From: an uncultured Acidobacteriota bacterium
Lineage (GTDB): Bacteria; Acidobacteriota; Blastocatellia; Pyrinomonadales; Pyrinomonadaceae
NCBI GenBank assembly: GCA_937859595.1
Contig: CALMAH010000014.1
Location: 275,873 to 339,872 of the forward strand
Length of the DNA: 64,000 bases
Direction of reading: 5' to 3'
Below are positions 25,162 through 33,870 of this stretch, piece by piece. The notes under the pieces are model-generated. The model was not told where the DNA came from. It did no database searches and worked only from the letters and a program-made list of their open reading frames with translations. The position numbers were made by a program, and so were the translations under genes. Each line of letters opens with the position of its first letter. Position 1 is the first letter of the stretch.

Positions 25162-25333
25162 TAAAAACAAGCAAGCCCTGAGGGTTATCGTAAGTAACCT
25201 TCAGGGCGTTTCTTGTTTGGAAAAATGATTGCTTTGCTGACGTCTCAGCCGGGCTCGCCGTCTTTGGGAGACGTTTATCCGGGCATTCAAAATGGGAGCG
25301 TGGGCAAAGCATTATTACTATTCAAAACTTTTG
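25162..25333 (-). ncRNA. Candidate structured small RNA of about 170 nt
   Basis: Minus-strand transcription should start near 25333. The RNA contains TGCTTTGC pairing with GCAAAGCA about 60 bases on, and inside this ACGTCTC pairing with GAGACGT. It ends with GCCCTGAAGGTTA ... TAACCCTCAGGGC followed by TTGCTTGTTTTTAA, a good intrinsic terminator. Size and architecture fit a free-standing regulatory RNA or an attenuated leader of the lipase gene. I recognise no known RNA family. Confidence 0.45.
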
Positions 25334-25339
25334 CCGAGT

Positions 25340-25369
25340 ATAGTACCGCTCCCCAGTCATAAGTGTCAA
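25340..25369 (-). promoter_or_regulatory. Sigma70-type promoter of the candidate RNA
   Basis: Minus-strand TTGACA (25364-25369), 18-base spacer, TACTAT (25340-25345). A second possible -10, TATACT, overlaps one helix-turn step downstream. Confidence 0.6.
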
Positions 25370-25504
25370 GAGTTTTTTCCATATTAGAAATGTACTGCAG
25401 AAATTGAATGCCGATGGTGCGGCATGAGCGTGCATGTTAAGAATATGCCGCTCCTGCGGAGCTTGGGGTTGCGGCGGGCATCGTATTTATAAACACCATG
25501 CTCC

Positions 25505-25632
25505 TAGTGCTTTGTAACTGAAATAATTAGACAAAGCTTTGCGGCCTTTGCGTGAGATCTTTCACGCCAAGCCCGCCAAGTTCGCAAAGGAAGACAAAAG
25601 TTTTCTTATAGTAATTTAGGTTACAGAGTATG
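25505..25632. repeat. MITE-like element, family 2, copy 2
   Basis: TAGTGCTTTGTAAC at the left and AATTTAGGTTACAGAG at the right form imperfect inverted ends. The interior reads CTTTGCGGCCTTTGCGTGAG and CGCCAAGTTCGCAAAGGAAG. It is nearly identical inside to copy 3. Confidence 0.7.
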
Positions 25633-25688
25633 AGCGGGGCTAAAACCCGAGATCAATGTCGCAGGTCTGACCCCCGATCTCTATTTAG

Positions 25689-25800
25689 AGATAATTAGAC
25701 AAAGCTTTGCGGCCTTTGCGTGAGATCTTTCACGCCAAGCCCGCCAAGTTCGCAAAGGAAGACGAAAGTTTTCTTATAGTAATTTAGGTTACAAAGTATG
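25689..25800. repeat. MITE-like element, family 2, copy 3 (left end replaced)
   Basis: It matches copy 2 from ATAATTAGACAAAGC to TTAGGTTACA, but the left TIR is missing. The right flank again has TATGAGCGGGGCTAAAACCC, so a tandem duplication of about 170 bp is likely. Confidence 0.7.
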
Positions 25801-25967
25801 AGCGGGGCTAAAACCCGAAATAGTTCTTTTCACGGAGCTAAAACCCGAGATCGTTCTTTTCAAACAGCCTCATCTGACTCGGCACGCAACGCATCCGGAA
25901 CGGTCAACCCGGCCAAATATCGAGAACTCAAGAACCAGATCCGACAAACCGACGTATCAACTGCGTC

Positions 25968-27179
25968 ATGCTAAAAACCAAATCAATATTTAGAGCGGCG
26001 ATAGCGATAATTGCCGCGTTCTCGTTTGCGAGCGGGCAAGGGGCCGCCGAGCATCGCGCACCCGATGCTCAACTGAGGCAGAGCCTTCAGAAAAAACTGG
26101 ACGAATGGCACGCGGCGGGGAAATTTCCGGGGGCGACACTTGGCGTGGTGCTGGCAAACGGCGAGTCGTTTGGGCTGGCGGCCGGCTTTTCGGACGCAGA
26201 GGCCAAAACAAGGATGAGGCCAAATGACCGGATGCTGGCCGGAAGCGTCGGGAAGACATTTGCGGCGGCGGTCGCACTTCAGCTTGCGGATGAAGGCAAG
26301 ATCGACCTGGATGCAAAGATCGAGAAATATCTGGGAAAGGAAACGTGGTTCGCGCGGCTGCCGAATGCGCGGGACATCACCATCCGGCAATTGATGAACC
26401 ACACAAGCGGGCTAGTGCGATATGAATTCAAGCCGGAATTTGTCCGCGACCTGTTGTCGGGGCCGGACAAAGACTGGAAACCGATAGAGCAGACCGCCTA
26501 TGTCTTTGACGAAAAGCCTCCGTTCGAAGCCGGCAAGGGATGGGAATATTCCGATACGAACTACATTGTGCTCGGAATGATAATGGAAAAGGTGACGGGC
26601 AGAGCATTTTACGATCTGGCGGACGAGCGGCTGATAAAGAGATACAAGCTGGCCGGGACGACGCCATCCTACGGGCCGAAGATCGACGGGCTGATCCAGG
26701 GCTATGCCGGCGAGCAGAATATATTCAACGTCCGAAACCGGATGATCGAGGACGGGAGGCTGCCGTTCAATCCGAAATTCGAATGGACCGGCGGCGGGTA
26801 TGTATCGACCTCGGAAGACCTGGCTCGCTGGGCCCGGCTGCTCTACGGCGGCGATGTGCTGAAACCGGCGATGAAGAAAGAGATGCTCGACGGTGTGGCT
26901 GCCAGACTGGGGCCAAATGCCAGATACGGCCTCGGCGTTATCATAAGGCCGACCGATGCCGGTATGAGCTACGGCCATAGCGGATTTTTCCCCGGCTATC
27001 TGACCGATATGATGTACTTCCCGGAAAAGGACATCGCCATCGCGGTCCAGGTAAACACAAGCGTCGGGCAAACGCTCGGCAAACCGCTCAGCCGTCTGCT
27101 GGCGGAAATGGCCGAGGCGATCGAAGGGCCCCGCAAAATAGACACAGGCCGTGCGGAGACCGGGCGACTGGAAAACTGA
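25968..27179 (+). CDS. Exported serine hydrolase, class C beta-lactamase-like
   Basis: A 403-residue protein with a signal peptide (MLKTKSIFRAAIAIIAAFSF). SxxK motif SVGK near Ser93, YxN-type YSDTN near residue 194, and a third motif GHSG in YGHSGFFPGYLTDM. The family includes beta-lactamases, DD-peptidases and esterases. With GYVSTSEDLARW it resembles the large group of uncharacterised bacterial serine hydrolases more than AmpC. A related gene follows after 39 bases, so the two probably arose by duplication and share a transcript. Confidence 0.85.
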   Translation: MLKTKSIFRAAIAIIAAFSFASGQGAAEHRAPDAQLRQSLQKKLDEWHAAGKFPGATLGVVLANGESFGLAAGFSDAEAKTRMRPNDRMLAGSVGKTFAAAVALQLADEGKIDLDAKIEKYLGKETWFARLPNARDITIRQLMNHTSGLVRYEFKPEFVRDLLSGPDKDWKPIEQTAYVFDEKPPFEAGKGWEYSDTNYIVLGMIMEKVTGRAFYDLADERLIKRYKLAGTTPSYGPKIDGLIQGYAGEQNIFNVRNRMIEDGRLPFNPKFEWTGGGYVSTSEDLARWARLLYGGDVLKPAMKKEMLDGVAARLGPNARYGLGVIIRPTDAGMSYGHSGFFPGYLTDMMYFPEKDIAIAVQVNTSVGQTLGKPLSRLLAEMAEAIEGPRKIDTGRAETGRLEN

Positions 27180-27218
27180 GACCGGTGCTACAATGTTGGA
27201 CACCGAACGAGAAAAATC

Positions 27219-28382
27219 ATGAAAAACAGATCTGCTAAAGCATTATTGAGCGCCACCTTGATCTTGGGCGCGGCGTTTGCGGCGGGCACCATCCCGGCAA
27301 CGGGCCAGGCACCGGGACTTACGAAAGAAAAGATCGAGGCGATCGAAAAGCTCGTCTCGGCTGAACGCGACGAGCAAAAGATACCGGGGCTTTCGGTGGC
27401 GATAGGCGTCGGCGGCAAGATAGTTTTCGAACAGGGCTTTGGGCTGGCGGACCTGGAAAATGATGTCCGTGCGACGGCAGCGACGCGATATCGCACGGCC
27501 TCGATCGCAAAACCGATGACGGCGGTGGCGGTGATGCAGCTTGCAGCCGCGGGAAAGCTGGACCTGGACGCGGACATCCGCAAATATTGTCCGGCCTTTC
27601 CGGAAAAGAAATGGCCGGTAACGGCTCGTCAGCTTTTGGCCCATCTGGGCGGCGTCCGACACTATAACCGGCCAGGGGAGGCATCGGGAACGGAGTTTTA
27701 TCCGAGCGTGGCCGCTTCGCTAGCACTCTTTAAGGACGAGCCTCTGCTCCACGAACCGGGGACGCGATATCATTACACCACATACGGTTATACGGTGCTC
27801 GGATGTGCGATAGAGGGTGCTTCGGGGGAAAGTTATGAGGCAATAATGGCCCGGTCGGTCTTTGGACCGGCGGGTATGACGAGGACCGTTATCGACAGCC
27901 ACCAGGCTGTGATCGCGAACCGTTCGCGGGGCTATTCGATGCTGAACGATGCCGCCTACAGGCAGCTTTCGGACGATCTGAAGAAGGTGCTTCGGCCGAA
28001 CGAGGTCTATAACGCACAGCTCCACGACACGAGCATGAAGATACCCGGCGGGGGCCTGCTTTCGACCTCGGGCGACCTTGTGAGATTTGCGTTCGCAGCA
28101 GGCGACGGTAAATTGCTCGACAGCAAGTGGCGGGAATTGATGTGGACGCGGCAGCGGACCACCGGCGGCGAAGATCTGCCCTACGGGCTGGGGTGGGGCA
28201 TAAACGTTATCGACGGCGGGATAAGGCTGATCGGGCACAGCGGAAGCCAGGCGGGCACCTCAACATTTCTTGCGTACGCGCGGGACCGGGGCGTTGCGGT
28301 GGCGGTGATGTGCAACCGCGACGGGGCCAGTGCAAACCGGATAACGCTGCGGCTGCTGGAGATAATGACACGGGAGGAATAG
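27219..28382 (+). CDS. Exported serine hydrolase, beta-lactamase/LACTB-like
   Basis: A 387-residue paralogue-like neighbour of the previous gene, with a signal peptide. Motifs: SIAKPM near residue 95 (Ser-x-x-Lys), YTTYGYTVLG near residue 186, and GHSGSQAGTSTF near the end. RDEQKIPGLSVAIGVGGKIV and LLAHLGGVRHYNRPGE resemble LACTB-type serine proteases. Expected in the periplasm; substrate unknown. Confidence 0.85.
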   Translation: MKNRSAKALLSATLILGAAFAAGTIPATGQAPGLTKEKIEAIEKLVSAERDEQKIPGLSVAIGVGGKIVFEQGFGLADLENDVRATAATRYRTASIAKPMTAVAVMQLAAAGKLDLDADIRKYCPAFPEKKWPVTARQLLAHLGGVRHYNRPGEASGTEFYPSVAASLALFKDEPLLHEPGTRYHYTTYGYTVLGCAIEGASGESYEAIMARSVFGPAGMTRTVIDSHQAVIANRSRGYSMLNDAAYRQLSDDLKKVLRPNEVYNAQLHDTSMKIPGGGLLSTSGDLVRFAFAAGDGKLLDSKWRELMWTRQRTTGGEDLPYGLGWGINVIDGGIRLIGHSGSQAGTSTFLAYARDRGVAVAVMCNRDGASANRITLRLLEIMTREE

Positions 28383-28482
28383 GCCGCTCGGGCGGGCAAA
28401 GCGGTTTTGTGAACAACGCGGTATTGGCAATCCGGCGTTCTGAGAATACAATATTCCCACTTAACGCTTTCCGGAGACATCA

Positions 28483-29769
28483 ATGAAACTTTTCCTTAGC
28501 TTGCTTTTTGTTATGACACTGACCGCAACACCAGCCGCCGCAACCGACATGAGCCGCGAGATAGAGGCCGCCACAATGAAGCTGATGCCAAAGGTGATCG
28601 AATGGCGGCGGCACGTCCATCAATACCCGGAGCTCGGCAACCGGGAGTTCAAGACGGCGAAATTCGTAGAAGACCATCTGCGGGGGCTCGGGATGGAGGT
28701 CCGTACGGGGATCGCCCATACGGGCGTGGTCGGGATCTTGAGAGGCGGGCAGCCGGGGCCTGTGATCGGGCTGCGTGCGGATATGGACGCGCTGCCCGTG
28801 ACGGAAAGGAACGATCTGCCGTTCCGCTCGCGCGAGACGGCGGAATATGCGGGCAACACGGTCGGTGTGATGCACGCCTGCGGGCACGATGCACACGTGG
28901 CGATGCTGATGGGCGCGGCAGAGGTGCTGGCCGGGATGAAGGACAAGATAAAGGGCACGGTCGTCTTTATCTTTCAGCCGGCGGAAGAGGGGCCGCCCCC
29001 GGGTGAAGAGGGCGGTGCCGAACTGATGGTGAAAGAGGGCGTGATGAACGACCCGAAGATAGAGGCCATTTTCGGGATACACATAAATTCGCGGACCGAG
29101 GCCGGGACGATCAAATATAAACCGGGTTCGATAATGGCCGCCAGCGACTGGTTCGAGATAAAGGTAAAAGGCCGCCAGACCCACGGCGCGTATCCCTGGC
29201 TGGGGACGGACCCGATAGCGGCGGCGACGCAGATCTATACGGGACTGCAGATGATAGTGGCCCGGCAATCTGACCTGCCAAAAGCGCCGGTGGTGATAAC
29301 GGTAGGGCGGATAAGCGGCGGGGTGCGCGAGAACATCATCCCGGAAGAACTGGTGATGGCGGGGACGATCAGGACGCTGGACGCCGAGATGCAGAAAGAC
29401 GTCCACGAGCGGATCCGCCGGACGGCAACGAGCATCGCCGAGAGCATGGGGGCGAGCGTTGAGATAAATATCGAGACAAAGGCACCGGTGACCCACAACA
29501 CGCCGGAACTGGTGGAGCGGATGCTGCCCTCGCTGCACAAGGCGGCCGGGCGTGAGAACGTAACGATGGGCGAATGGGTGACGGGGGCGGAGGATTTCTC
29601 ATTTTTCCAGACGGTGCCGTCATTTTATTTCTTTGTCGGAGGGATGCCGAAGGGAATGGACCCCAAGGACGCCCCGCCGCACCACACGCCGGATTTTTAC
29701 ATTGACGACAGCAGGCTTGACGTAGGCGTAAAGGCATTTGCGAACATCGTCTTTGACTATCCGCAATAG
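28483..29769 (+). CDS. Exported M20 family amidohydrolase (hippurate hydrolase-like)
   Basis: A 428-residue protein with a signal peptide (MKLFLSLLFVMTLTATPAAA). The M20D pattern is clear: WRRHVHQYPELGNREFKTAK, MHACGHDAHVAMLMGAAEVL near residue 130 (Cys and His metal ligands), PAEEGPPPGEEGGAELMV (Glu base) and GAEDFSFF near the C-terminus. Relatives hydrolyse N-acyl amino acids. It follows the serine hydrolases on the same strand. Confidence 0.88.
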   Translation: MKLFLSLLFVMTLTATPAAATDMSREIEAATMKLMPKVIEWRRHVHQYPELGNREFKTAKFVEDHLRGLGMEVRTGIAHTGVVGILRGGQPGPVIGLRADMDALPVTERNDLPFRSRETAEYAGNTVGVMHACGHDAHVAMLMGAAEVLAGMKDKIKGTVVFIFQPAEEGPPPGEEGGAELMVKEGVMNDPKIEAIFGIHINSRTEAGTIKYKPGSIMAASDWFEIKVKGRQTHGAYPWLGTDPIAAATQIYTGLQMIVARQSDLPKAPVVITVGRISGGVRENIIPEELVMAGTIRTLDAEMQKDVHERIRRTATSIAESMGASVEINIETKAPVTHNTPELVERMLPSLHKAAGRENVTMGEWVTGAEDFSFFQTVPSFYFFVGGMPKGMDPKDAPPHHTPDFYIDDSRLDVGVKAFANIVFDYPQ

Positions 29770-29827
29770 CAAGAACGCCCAGGGCCGTACAGCGGTCTCG
29801 TGAGGCCATCGCAAAAGGAGGCAGAAG

Positions 29828-30469
29828 ATGAAGGTTTGCCGCACGTGCCACAGCGCATTCCCAGACGGATATCAGAACTGTCCGAAAGACGGTTCGCGGC
29901 TGGAGCAGCAGATGCTCTTCGGGCACCAGCAGACCGCACGCGAAGGCTCGTCAAAGATGATCTTTATCGTGGCGGGGGTCGCCGGGATCGCGTTTGTCTT
30001 TGTCATGGCCATCGCGTTACTGACGGCCTTCTTTCTGCTGCGACAGCCGTCGAACGCGGGGCCGGAGGCGGAGGCTGAAAGGCTGGTGACGCTGCCGACG
30101 GTGGACAATGCGGAACCGGTAGAGGAAGACGATGCCGGCAAGCCCGATGAAAGCCGGAAAGGAGAGCCGACAGACAAGCGGCCGGAGCAGATCTCGGGCG
30201 GAGTGCTCAACGGAAAGGCCAAGAAGCTTCCCAAACCGGACTATTCGCCGGCTGCAAAAGCGGTGAAAGCGGAAGGGCTGGTCACCGTTCAGGTCCTTGT
30301 TGACACAAAGGGAAAGGTCGCCTTTGCAACAGCCGTGAGCGGGCACCCGTTACTGAGGCCCGCGGCGGTCAAGGCGGCGAAGGCGGCTGAATTTGCCCCG
30401 ACAACGTTGTCGGGAAAGCCGGTCGAGGTGTCCGGCGTGTTGACATACAACTTTGTCGCTCCCGATTGA
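29828..30469 (+). CDS. TonB C-terminal domain protein with N-terminal zinc ribbon
   Basis: A 213-residue protein. Residues 1-25 form CRTCHSAFPDGYQNCPKDGS, a short zinc-ribbon-like double Cys pair. One membrane helix follows (SKMIFIVAGVAGIAFVFVMA), then an acidic linker. The C-terminal domain (KPDYSPAAKAVKAEGLVTVQ ... VSGHPLLRPAAVKAAKAAEF) is TonB-like. The zinc ribbon would be cytoplasmic and the TonB domain periplasmic. AAAAGGAGG precedes the ATG. A second zinc-ribbon protein with the same plan follows. Confidence 0.75.
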   Translation: MKVCRTCHSAFPDGYQNCPKDGSRLEQQMLFGHQQTAREGSSKMIFIVAGVAGIAFVFVMAIALLTAFFLLRQPSNAGPEAEAERLVTLPTVDNAEPVEEDDAGKPDESRKGEPTDKRPEQISGGVLNGKAKKLPKPDYSPAAKAVKAEGLVTVQVLVDTKGKVAFATAVSGHPLLRPAAVKAAKAAEFAPTTLSGKPVEVSGVLTYNFVAPD

Positions 30470-30537
30470 AATCTCCCCAAATGATGCTAGAATCCGGTTA
30501 GCTTTCCCAAACCGCAATATCGATCCGGAACCAGCCT

Positions 30538-31329
30538 ATGAAATATTGCCCGACCTGCGAGACACGCTACGACGAGGAAATTTTACGTTTTTGTATGAAA
30601 GACGGTACTCCGCTGGTTGATGAGGAAGAGCCGAACTTTATCCAGATGCCGAGCGAGAGCCTGGAGCAGCCGATCGAGGACGAGCCGGACGAGGTGACCA
30701 TTGTCAGAAAGGCGCCGGTGGTGCCGATACCGCCGCCGAGCCTGGACGAAGAAGACGAGACACCGCCGCAGCCGGAGCCGCCGTCCCAGCGGATAGTTGT
30801 GCCGATGGCCGCGCCGCCGCAGCCGGAACCGCCGAGAGCCCGCGTAGTGCCCTATCAGGAGCCGCCGAGAAGGCCGAACACATTTCTGGTGGTGATCTTG
30901 ACGATGTTCGGGACGACAGCATTGCTCGGAATGGGTGCGCTGGGTTTTTGGCTGTTGACACGCGGGACGGCCGAGAACGCGAACGTCAATATCAACGCAA
31001 ACTTTGCGAATCAGGACCTGAACGTAAATTCCAATCTGGGGCTTAATGGCAATTTTGATTTTAACGGCATCGGAAACTTCAACACGAACATCGGCAACAC
31101 AAATAGCGACACGAACGCAAACCTAAAGACGCCGACGCCGACACCCACTCAGACCCCAACACCCACGCCGACACCGACGCCGACCGAAAAACCCGACCCG
31201 ACGCCGACACTCACGCCGACACCGACACCGGTCAGGACGCCGCTGCCGACGCCTTCGCCGACGATAATCAGGCCCGGGTCGAGCCCGAGCCCACCGCCGG
31301 CGACACCCGACAACAGAATGAGCCAATAG
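30538..31329 (+). CDS. Zinc-ribbon, Pro-rich, single-pass protein with Asn- and Pro-Thr-rich tail
   Basis: A 263-residue protein starting MKYCPTCETRYDEEILRFCM, a zinc ribbon of the kind found at the N-terminus of the preceding protein. A proline/glutamate-rich linker and one membrane helix (about residues 115-140) follow. The outer part is an Asn-rich segment (NANVNINANFANQDLNVNSN), then Pro-Thr repeats and a basic/serine end. The Pro-Thr stretch resembles cell-envelope-spanning linkers. Function unknown; the shared ribbon suggests a link with the TonB-like neighbour. Confidence 0.65.
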   Translation: MKYCPTCETRYDEEILRFCMKDGTPLVDEEEPNFIQMPSESLEQPIEDEPDEVTIVRKAPVVPIPPPSLDEEDETPPQPEPPSQRIVVPMAAPPQPEPPRARVVPYQEPPRRPNTFLVVILTMFGTTALLGMGALGFWLLTRGTAENANVNINANFANQDLNVNSNLGLNGNFDFNGIGNFNTNIGNTNSDTNANLKTPTPTPTQTPTPTPTPTPTEKPDPTPTLTPTPTPVRTPLPTPSPTIIRPGSSPSPPPATPDNRMSQ

Positions 31330-31335
31330 CCTCGA

Positions 31336-32712
31336 TCAACCGCCGAGTTCGTACGCCGCCATGACCGCCTTTCGCGGATCTACGACGCCCCAGCCCTGGC
31401 GGTCCACTTCGTAGTGGGGCAGGCGTTCGGCCGTGGTGATGAGTATACGCTTGATCTGCTGAGGCGAGAGCGATGGGTTTGCCTCGACCATCTGTGCGAC
31501 GATCGAAGAAACGATGGGGGCGGAGAACGATGTGCCGTCAACGTACTTGTAGTGTTTGGTGATGACGTTTTCGTGGCGGCGCTTGAGAGCGATGATCTGG
31601 CGTACGGTGTGAACGTGACGGTCGAGAGCGGCGTCGAGTTCGCCATCGACGCCCTCGTGGTCACGGATGATCTGGTGAAGGTCGCCGTCGTCGCTCTTGT
31701 CCAGAGCCTCGAGCAATGACGCCTGTTGGGCGGTGGGCGTGTTCGGCAAAATGGGGGCAGGCACCCAGATCGATGGAGCGATGACCTCAGGTTTTTGCAG
31801 GCCGTCGATAGTGGGGCCGTACGAGGATCGGTACATGCCGCGGCGGGCGCGGTTCAACGAATTCTTGTCGTCGAGGCCGCCGACGGCTATCGCCGATGGA
31901 GCGCTCGCGGGAGGCACGACCGGATGGTCAGGCAGATGGCCCGAATTCCCTACCGCACAGACGACCGTTATGCCCTCGGCGGTACAGCGTTCGACGGCCT
32001 GCGAGAGCGGGTCGGTCAGGTAATGCTGAACGTCGTCACCGCCTGCGGAGATATTGATGACGCGAACACCAAAGCGGTCTTTGTTTCTGAGCACCCATTC
32101 GAGTCCGTCGAGGATATTCTGATCGGTAATGCGGCCGGTGCGGGCAAGTTTTACGAGAACAACATCTGCATCTGGTGCAATGCCGCGATAGAATCCGTTC
32201 GAAAGCGAACCGTTGCCGGCCGCCACGACCGAGGTCATCATGCCGTGCCAGCTTGCGACATCGGGCTGAAACAGTGAGCTGAGGTCGCCATCCTCGCGAA
32301 GCAGGTCGCGATAGCCGACGATGCGGTTCTTCGGCGTGGTCAGATCGACATGCGGATAAAAGCCGGAATCGAGAAAAGCGATGGTGACGCCGCGTCCCGT
32401 GAACCGCTCGTCGGCATCAAGCCGGAGCGGGGTCGAGAGCACGTGAGAACCGTCTTTTTGAACCGCCGCGTCCTTTACGATCTGATCCTTTGCCTTTTCA
32501 AAAAGCCGGAGACAGCGTGAGCAGACGGCCTGGAACTCTGCCGTATCGGGAGCATTTGCACCGATCAGCCGTTGGAGATCGTCGTCAAGTACGCGCATCG
32601 GGACAAATTCGTCCAGCGTCTCGCGCGAACAGACCGGACAGACACTCTCGCCCGCCGCGATGTCTGCACTGGTCTTGTGTCTGGAGAAAAAAGAGGTTTC
32701 CTGCGGGGTCAT
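31336..32712 (-). CDS. S8 family serine peptidase (subtilase) without signal peptide
   Basis: A 458-residue subtilisin-like enzyme. Catalytic Asp115 in AFLDSGFYPHVDL, His156 in SWHGMMTSVVAAG, and Ser near residue 395 in DGTSFSAPIVSS. The N-terminal 80 residues hold two Cys pairs (CPVC at 25-28, CSRC at 64-67), probably one zinc site. There is no export signal, so it may act in the cytoplasm. It is convergent with the zinc-ribbon gene, with only six bases between the two stop codons. Confidence 0.88.
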   Translation of the reverse strand: MTPQETSFFSRHKTSADIAAGESVCPVCSRETLDEFVPMRVLDDDLQRLIGANAPDTAEFQAVCSRCLRLFEKAKDQIVKDAAVQKDGSHVLSTPLRLDADERFTGRGVTIAFLDSGFYPHVDLTTPKNRIVGYRDLLREDGDLSSLFQPDVASWHGMMTSVVAAGNGSLSNGFYRGIAPDADVVLVKLARTGRITDQNILDGLEWVLRNKDRFGVRVINISAGGDDVQHYLTDPLSQAVERCTAEGITVVCAVGNSGHLPDHPVVPPASAPSAIAVGGLDDKNSLNRARRGMYRSSYGPTIDGLQKPEVIAPSIWVPAPILPNTPTAQQASLLEALDKSDDGDLHQIIRDHEGVDGELDAALDRHVHTVRQIIALKRRHENVITKHYKYVDGTSFSAPIVSSIVAQMVEANPSLSPQQIKRILITTAERLPHYEVDRQGWGVVDPRKAVMAAYELGG

Positions 32713-33112
32713 TTTCAGCTAGACAAGTTTTCCACAAGCCGCCTTCAAATGCAATTTGAGTAGCCCCGGCAGACTGGAACAAAGGGAGCCAAGGCAGATC
32801 TAACCCAGATTACGCATTAAGGGCTTTGTTGATACTGTTTTTGCTTTGCGTGAAACCGGCTTTTTCCACGCAAAGACGCCAAGTTCGCAAAGAGTATTCG
32901 CAAAGAAGAGAAAGAATCAACATCATAGTTTCTAATGTGTAATCCGGGTTTAAGGAAATTTTGTCTTTGCTCGACAATTTGGGAACACTACAAATCCGAA
33001 CGGGATACGAATATATATATAGAGTCTCAGAAAACGCGCTCCCATATGGAGGAGTGGCTGGTATTTGACCGAGATAATGAAAGCGGGAAAGTGGCGAAAT
33101 GTAAGGGCATTT
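32713..33112. other. Spacer with a MITE-like element
   Basis: Apart from the element at 32804-32948 nothing convincing is seen. The plus-strand frame 32935-33210 begins inside the element and looks accidental. Confidence 0.6.
32804..32948. repeat. MITE-like element with terminal inverted repeats, family 1, copy 2
   Basis: It begins CCCAGATTACGCATTAAGG and ends TAGTTTCTAATGTGTAATCC GGG. The interior is identical to 8957-9118 over long stretches, except for a deletion of about 17 bases after GCTTTGCG. Confidence 0.8.
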
Positions 33113-33703
33113 CTATCTATGCGCCCTCAAAGCCTCGCTTATATGCTTTGCAAACCGAAGCACACTCGCGGTTTCGCCAAAAATATGAACATGAAATCTA
33201 CCGATACTGAATGTCAGAGATGATCTTGCTCCCTTCTTGTCTCGTGGCCTGAGATAAGAACCATTATCCCCAAACTCAGACATATCTTTTCCTTCGATTC
33301 CAGCCGAAATATATTCAATGTCCTTGCTCTTCTCGAAAGATGATCTTGCCTGTTCAGCGGATGTATAGGCATTTATAGAAATGTCAATCTCTTTCTCTTT
33401 ATATTTCCAACGCCTAAAAGAAGTTTCGCTCCGCGACGAAGATCGGTCCAGTACCAGCTTCCATTCCGGTTCCTTTTCTTTGATAAGGAATTCGGTACGG
33501 GAATTCAATAGCGAACCGACATCTGTTTGTTCTGTATTCTCCACTTTTTCCGGCGGCGTAGGCTGTACCGACACGATCTGCTTTGAGTCTTGCTGCGGTG
33601 TCATTTCCCCTGCGCTCTTGAATAAGAAATCTTGTCCGGCTACTATTGAAATAACTAAAGCAACAACCGCGAAAACTATTATCGCAGGAACTAATAATTT
33701 CAT
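33113..33703 (-). CDS. Membrane-anchored protein of unknown function, tandem paralogue A
   Basis: About 196 residues from the ATG at 33703. GGGAGGG precedes it, which rejects an upstream start at 33877. It starts MKLLVPAIIVFAVVALVISI, an uncleaved helix, then a linker rich in Gln/Glu/Thr and a soluble domain with EKEPEWKLVLDRSSSRSETS, YTSAEQARSSFEKSKDIEY and GRFHVHIFGETASVLRFAKH. No known family recognised. The gene 33975-34562 is about half identical by eye, so a tandem duplication occurred. Confidence 0.7.
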   Translation of the reverse strand: MKLLVPAIIVFAVVALVISIVAGQDFLFKSAGEMTPQQDSKQIVSVQPTPPEKVENTEQTDVGSLLNSRTEFLIKEKEPEWKLVLDRSSSRSETSFRRWKYKEKEIDISINAYTSAEQARSSFEKSKDIEYISAGIEGKDMSEFGDNGSYLRPRDKKGARSSLTFSIGRFHVHIFGETASVLRFAKHISEALRAHR

Positions 33704-33835
33704 AATATCCCTCCCAGAATGATATACGCACTTCATCCGATCCGCCAGATCGGTGCCGGCATTTTTGAGCAGACGTAAGCGCCCGAAGATGCTCTCCCCA
33801 GGAAAAATTTGAGTTTTGCGGACTTTTGGCCGAGT

Positions 33836-33869
33836 AGCGCGATCTTTGAGTGACGATCTCGCGCTTTTT
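33836..33869 (+). terminator. Plus-strand intrinsic-terminator-like hairpin 1
   Basis: AGCGCGA pairs with TCGCGCT across a 16-base loop and is followed by TTTTTA on the plus strand. There is no plus-strand gene upstream, so it may stop antisense transcription or an unseen RNA. Confidence 0.45.
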
Positions 33870-33870
33870 A

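Larger units (their letters stand above)
25072..25967. other. Long non-coding region with a candidate RNA and repeats
   Basis: Nine hundred bases hold no supported protein gene. From left to right: a strong stem with T-runs on both sides (25175-25207), a candidate structured transcript (25162-25333) with its promoter (25340-25369), a GC-rich repeat around 25450, and two copies of the family-2 TIR element (25505-25632, 25689-25800). Between and after those copies, GCTAAAACCCGAGATC-type direct repeats recur up to about 25860. Confidence 0.6.

Noticed and set aside
25220..25260. TPP riboswitch
   Set aside because: The minus strand has GGCTGAGA, as in TPP aptamers, but the second conserved half with CCTGATCTGG and the GCGNAGGGA end is absent.
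32935..33210. 91-codon plus-strand gene
   Set aside because: Starts inside a repeat element, overlaps the end of the minus-strand paralogue gene, and has no recognisable features or ribosome-binding site.
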